In this document: positions 12,642 to 16,374 of the stretch, piece after piece
How positions within the stretch are numbered: position 1 is the first letter of the stretch
Layout of the letters: every line of letters starts with the position of its first letter
Assembly: GCA_020025755.1 (NCBI GenBank)
Contig: JAHHRO010000042.1
Coordinates: 1-16,374, forward strand
Reading direction: 5' to 3'
Source of the DNA: Butyricicoccus sp.
GTDB lineage: Bacteria; Bacillota; Clostridia; Oscillospirales; Butyricicoccaceae
Length of the DNA: 16,374 nt
Made by a program: the position numbers and the translations under genes
Notes under the pieces: model-generated
Databases searched by the model: none
Told to the model about the DNA's origin: nothing
Seen by the model: the letters and a program-made list of their open reading frames with translations, nothing else

Positions 12642-14981
12642 ATGGATGCAATTTTATCTAAAAAAGCAATGTCTGAAGAGGATATCAAAAGATTATATAT
12701 TACTCCATCGATCACAGGTAAATGGGATGCTCAGAAAATTACGATGGAAACGCAGATCACAGATGGTAAAATCAACCTCAAGGGAAATCTTGCATTTCGT
12801 GAGAAACCTAAACGAGCAGATTATATCCTTTATTTAAACACAAATCATCCAATTGCAATTATTGAAGCCAAATCCAATAAGTACGGAATTTCTCACGGCT
12901 TACAACAAGCAATGGAGTATGCCAAGATGCTTGATCTCCCTTTTGCATTCAGTTCAAATGGCGATGGCTTTGCGGAGCATGATTTTCTGACCGGAAAGGA
13001 GCGTCAGTTTGGCTTAAATGAGTTCCCTACTGAAACGGAACTGATTGCTCGCTATAAGCAGGAGACTGGTTTGACTACGACACAGGAACAGGTTATAAAC
13101 CAGCCTTACTACACCAGTCAAACCACCCATGCACCTCGCTATTATCAACGGATCGCCATCAATCGTACTGTAGACGCGATCGCCCGAGGTCAGAACCGCC
13201 TGCTGCTTGTAATGGCAACCGGTACAGGTAAAACATATACTGCGTTTCAGATTGTCTATCAGCTTCTGCAAAGCGGCTTAAAGCGTAAAATTTTATATCT
13301 TGCTGATCGCAATATTCTGGTAGATCAATCTATCCAGCAGGACTTTGCTCCGCTGGAAAAAGTGATCCATAAAATCAGTGTCTCCAAAGATGATATGAGT
13401 ACAATTACCTCTCATCAGGTCTACTTCTCTTTATATCAACAATTGGTTGGAGATGATGACAAAGAACATTTCAGCGAACTGTTTTCACCAGACTTCTTTG
13501 ATCTAATCATTGTGGATGAATGTCATCGTGGTTCCGCAAAAGAAGACAGTCGCTGGCGGCGGATCTTGGAGTATTTTCAGTCTGCAACACAAGTCGGTAT
13601 GACTGCTACCCCAAAGGAAACGAAATATGTGTCGAATCTCAGCTATTTTGGAGAACCGGTCTACACATACAGCTTGAAAGAAGGCATTGAAGACGGTTTT
13701 CTTGCACCTTTCAAAGTAATCAATATCACAACAGATATTGCAGATGGCTGGAGACCTCGAAAAGGTCAAAGAGATAAGAACGGAAACGAAGTACCAGATC
13801 GTGTCTATACAAACAGTGATTATGATTACAATATCATCATTGAAGATCGCATTCAGCAGGTAGCAGCAGAAATCACACATTATCTGAAATCTACAGATCG
13901 TATGGCGAAAACGATTGTATTCTGTGCAACTGAGGATGCAGCAGAGCGTATGAGACAGGCTCTCGTGAATCTCAATTCAGATATGGTTCAGAAAAATCCG
14001 GACTATGTCGTGCGGATCACCGGCAGTGATACATATGGAAAGAGTAAGTTGGATTATTTTATTTCTGTTTCCGCGAAATATCCTGTCATTGCTACAACCT
14101 CCAAGCTGCTTTCTACTGGTGCGGACTGCAAAATGACAAAACTCATTGTATTGGATGAAATGATCGGCTCTATGACAGAGTTTAAACAGATCATCGGGCG
14201 TGGTACACGACTGAGAGAAAAAGAAGGCAAAACACATTTTGTTGTCATGGATTTTCGTAATGTAACCCGCCTATTTGCCGACCCAGATTGGGATGGTCCA
14301 ATCGAGATCACGGAAGGATTCACGCCAGGTGAACAGCCTCAGGAAACAGAGCAAGAACAATCCACTGAAAAAGAACCACGAGAAATATCAGTAGAACCAA
14401 CGCAGAAGCCGATTGTGGGAAAAGATGGCTGTAAGGTTTCCATCATTCATAAGACGGTTTCTATTTATGATGCGAAAGGTAAACTGCTGCGACAGGAAAG
14501 TATCGTAGACTATACAAAAGAAAATATTCTTGGTGAATATGCAACACTGGATAACTTTATCCACCAATGGACCGCAGAGGAGAAAAAGGAGACCATCCGC
14601 GACCTTTTGCGTGAACGCGGTATTGATTTAGAGATCATGAAATCTGCGCAGAATATGACTGATATAGACGATTTTGATTTCATTTGCCATGTAGCATTTG
14701 ATAAAAAACCGTTGACCCGAAAAGAACGGGCAAACAATGTCAAAAAGCGTGATTTTCTCAGCAAATACAGCGGTGTTGCAAGAGAAGTGCTGGAATCCTT
14801 ATTGGATAAATACATGAACTCTGGTATCTATGAAATTGAAAAGACAGAAATCTTGAAGCTTGATCCATTTCTAAAAATTGGAAAGCCCTCCAAGATCGCT
14901 GCTTACTTCGGAGGCAAGGCTGGGTATTTAAAAGCAGTGCAGGAATTAGAGCAAGCAATTTACGAACATGAGGTCGTATAA
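12642..14981 (+). CDS. hsdR: Type I restriction enzyme R subunit, EcoEI-like (779 aa)
   Basis: Motor and nuclease subunit of a type I restriction system. Nuclease domain: Asp60, Glu75-Ala-Lys77 (IIEAK) and the QxxxY element at 89-93 form the PD-(D/E)xK site. The helicase core follows: Walker A ATGTGKT at 192-198, DECH at 292-295, TATP at 321-324, and motif VI-like IIGRGTRLRE near 518-527. The C-terminal ~200 residues match the EcoEI R C-terminal region that contacts the methylase. The length is typical for this subfamily (about 780-800), and the frame is intact. ATG at 12642 follows GAGGG by 9 bases. Base composition is visibly more AT-rich than purL, suggesting horizontal acquisition. hsdM follows after 106 bases; hsdS should lie outside the window. 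It should restrict DNA only when assembled with HsdM and HsdS. Confidence 0.95.
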   Translation: MDAILSKKAMSEEDIKRLYITPSITGKWDAQKITMETQITDGKINLKGNLAFREKPKRADYILYLNTNHPIAIIEAKSNKYGISHGLQQAMEYAKMLDLPFAFSSNGDGFAEHDFLTGKERQFGLNEFPTETELIARYKQETGLTTTQEQVINQPYYTSQTTHAPRYYQRIAINRTVDAIARGQNRLLLVMATGTGKTYTAFQIVYQLLQSGLKRKILYLADRNILVDQSIQQDFAPLEKVIHKISVSKDDMSTITSHQVYFSLYQQLVGDDDKEHFSELFSPDFFDLIIVDECHRGSAKEDSRWRRILEYFQSATQVGMTATPKETKYVSNLSYFGEPVYTYSLKEGIEDGFLAPFKVINITTDIADGWRPRKGQRDKNGNEVPDRVYTNSDYDYNIIIEDRIQQVAAEITHYLKSTDRMAKTIVFCATEDAAERMRQALVNLNSDMVQKNPDYVVRITGSDTYGKSKLDYFISVSAKYPVIATTSKLLSTGADCKMTKLIVLDEMIGSMTEFKQIIGRGTRLREKEGKTHFVVMDFRNVTRLFADPDWDGPIEITEGFTPGEQPQETEQEQSTEKEPREISVEPTQKPIVGKDGCKVSIIHKTVSIYDAKGKLLRQESIVDYTKENILGEYATLDNFIHQWTAEEKKETIRDLLRERGIDLEIMKSAQNMTDIDDFDFICHVAFDKKPLTRKERANNVKKRDFLSKYSGVAREVLESLLDKYMNSGIYEIEKTEILKLDPFLKIGKPSKIAAYFGGKAGYLKAVQELEQAIYEHEVV

Positions 14982-15031
14982 ATACGATCATGATAGATTG
15001 AGATTGCTGTGGCAGCGTTCGCTGGAAACTC

Positions 15032-15091
15032 ATGGTAAAGGAAACATCATATCATTTGAAACACACGGACAGTAAAGGGAAAATAGTATGA
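15032..15091 (+). CDS. Possible 19-codon ORF coupled to hsdM
   Basis: ATG at 15032 opens a frame of 19 codons (MVKETSYHLKHTDSKGKIV) whose TGA overlaps the hsdM ATG as ATGA. Only a poor GGA lies upstream of its start, but the overlap is the classical form of translational coupling, and the hsdM ribosome site (AAAGGG) lies inside it. The product is basic and hydrophilic; no family is recognised. It may be only a device for setting hsdM expression, or chance. Confidence 0.3.
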   Translation: MVKETSYHLKHTDSKGKIV

Positions 15092-16374
15092 GCAACTTAA
15101 CAGGCTTTGTAAAGCGTATTCGAGATATCATGCGAAATGACGCAGGTATCAATGGCGATGCCCAGCGAATTGAACAGATCACATGGCTTTTATTCTTGAA
15201 AGTATATGACGCAAAAGAACAGGAATGGGCGTTTGATGCGGATAATTACGAATCTATCATTCCAGAAGATTGCCGCTGGGAGAACTGGGCATATGATGAT
15301 AAGTCTGGTGCCGCAATGACGGGAGATCAGCTGCTCGACTTTGTAAACAACACCCTGTTTCCGACACTCAAAAATCTGCCAGTTGATGCACAGACCCCCA
15401 TCAAAAAGGCGATCGTTCAGACAACCTTCGCAGATGCCAACAACTATATGAAAGATGGCGTTTTGTTGCGTCAGATCATCAACGTGATCGATGAACTGGA
15501 TCTTAGCGACTATGAGGAAAGTCACGCCTTTGGCGAAATCTATGAAACGATCCTAAAGGAACTGCAAAGTGCCGGCTCTTCGGGTGAGTTCTACACCCCC
15601 AGAGCGGTTACTGATTTTATGGCACAAGTCATCAAGCCGCAAATTGGTGAAAAAATGGCGGACTTTGCCTGCGGCACAGGCGGTTTTATTACCAGCTGGC
15701 TGAAAGAACTGCATAAGCAAGTTGAAACCACAGAGGATGAGCAAGCCTATGCTTCTTCCATCTACGGCATTGAGAAAAAGCAGTTCCCCTATATGCTTTG
15801 CATTACCAATATGCTGCTGCATGATCTGGATGTACCGCAGATCTATCACGGGAATTCCCTGCTGCGAGATGTATTGGACTACACAGAGGCTGACCAATTC
15901 GATGTCATTCTGATGAATCCACCTTACGGCGGTTCAGAAAAAGCAGATGTAAAGAATCATTTCCCAGCGGATCTTGCCAGCAGTGAAACAGCAGATCTGT
16001 TCATGTCTGTTATCATGTATCGACTGAAAGAAAACGGACGGGCAGCAGTGATCCTACCAGATGGTTTCCTATTCGGTACAGATAACGCCAAAATCGCCAT
16101 CAAGAAAAAGCTGCTCAGTGAGTTTAACTTGCATACTATCATCCGCCTGCCGGGAAGTGTGTTCTCTCCGTACACTTCTATTACCACCAATGTCCTTTTC
16201 TTTGACAGGACAAAAGCCACAGAAGAAACTTGGTTTTATCGTTTGGATATGCCGGAGGGCTATAAGCATTTCTCCAAGACCAAACCCATGAAGCTGGAGC
16301 ATTTTGCACCAGTTGTAGCGTGGTGGAATGACCGTCAGGAAATCACGGTAGACGGCTTTGACAAGGCGAAGAAG
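15088..16374 (+). CDS. hsdM: Type I restriction-modification methylase subunit, partial (first 429 codons)
   Basis: N6-adenine methyltransferase subunit; the window ends within the gene with no stop reached. The N-terminal HsdM helical domain runs from residue 1 to about 140 (FVKRIRDIMRNDAG...ITWLLFLKVYD). The methylase domain opens with SSGEFYTPRAV (164-174), carries the SAM-binding motif I FACGTGGF (193-200) and the catalytic motif IV NPPYGG (277-282). These are the usual signs of the gamma-type HsdM class. ATG at 15088 follows AAAGGG by about 9 bases and agrees with the family start. It protects host DNA and, with HsdS and HsdR, forms the restriction complex. Its base composition is less AT-rich than that of hsdR. 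No separate promoter is evident, so it is probably read from the hsdR promoter. Confidence 0.95.
   Translation, partial: MSNLTGFVKRIRDIMRNDAGINGDAQRIEQITWLLFLKVYDAKEQEWAFDADNYESIIPEDCRWENWAYDDKSGAAMTGDQLLDFVNNTLFPTLKNLPVDAQTPIKKAIVQTTFADANNYMKDGVLLRQIINVIDELDLSDYEESHAFGEIYETILKELQSAGSSGEFYTPRAVTDFMAQVIKPQIGEKMADFACGTGGFITSWLKELHKQVETTEDEQAYASSIYGIEKKQFPYMLCITNMLLHDLDVPQIYHGNSLLRDVLDYTEADQFDVILMNPPYGGSEKADVKNHFPADLASSETADLFMSVIMYRLKENGRAAVILPDGFLFGTDNAKIAIKKKLLSEFNLHTIIRLPGSVFSPYTSITTNVLFFDRTKATEETWFYRLDMPEGYKHFSKTKPMKLEHFAPVVAWWNDRQEITVDGFDKAKK

Noticed and set aside
1..16374. CRISPR array, insertion sequence or phage genes
   Set aside because: No regularly spaced repeats, transposase or integrase motifs, or phage structural genes were seen. 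The hsd locus is the only mobile-type content.

Overview
The window looks like a chromosomal segment of a Gram-positive anaerobe of class Clostridia, probably Oscillospiraceae/Ruminococcaceae or a close relative. This rests on strong AGGAGG-type ribosome binding sites, sigma-A-like TTGACA/TATAAT promoters, a one-polypeptide clade II PurL, and a GntR/ABC operon of Firmicutes type. The genus cannot be fixed from the sequence alone. Most of the window is ordinary housekeeping and envelope DNA. The right-hand end, from about 12.5 kb, is visibly more AT-rich and carries the start of a type I restriction-modification locus.

Layout. Positions 1-53 are the 3' part of a tRNA-Tyr followed by a bidirectional terminator. 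From 4798 down to 86 on the minus strand lies one six-gene operon: a YtrA-type GntR repressor, an ABC ATPase, a large ABC permease with a big C-terminal domain, a VanZ-family membrane protein, a previously uncalled 33-codon single-span membrane ORF, and a membrane-anchored protein of unknown function. A consensus promoter (TTGACA-17-TATACT) with a perfect 10-bp dyad at its start site heads the operon. Next come ung (uracil-DNA glycosylase, plus) and, convergent to it, a MIF-like tautomerase (minus). Divergent from the tautomerase is a plus-strand pair: an alpha/beta hydrolase of lysophospholipase type, and an overlapping YbjQ/UPF0145 gene. Ribulose-phosphate 3-epimerase (rpe, minus) is convergent with that pair and divergent from purL (plus, 1242 aa).

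After the purL terminator an intergenic region with nested inverted repeats and an extended -10 promoter leads into hsdR (779 aa, EcoEI-like) and hsdM, which runs off the window. A specificity subunit is expected beyond the right edge.

How the genes work together. The left operon reads as a self-regulated envelope or antimicrobial-response unit: the repressor senses a signal, the ABC pair acts at the membrane, and VanZ and the two small membrane proteins accompany it. ung, rpe and purL are stand-alone housekeeping genes for DNA repair, the pentose phosphate pathway and purine synthesis. HsdR and HsdM are the nuclease/translocase and methylase of a restriction system. I did not find convincing evidence of a wholly new multi-gene system. 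The points most worth following are the small ORFs hidden between known genes (586-687, 15032-15091, 8562-8642) and the dyads in the promoters.
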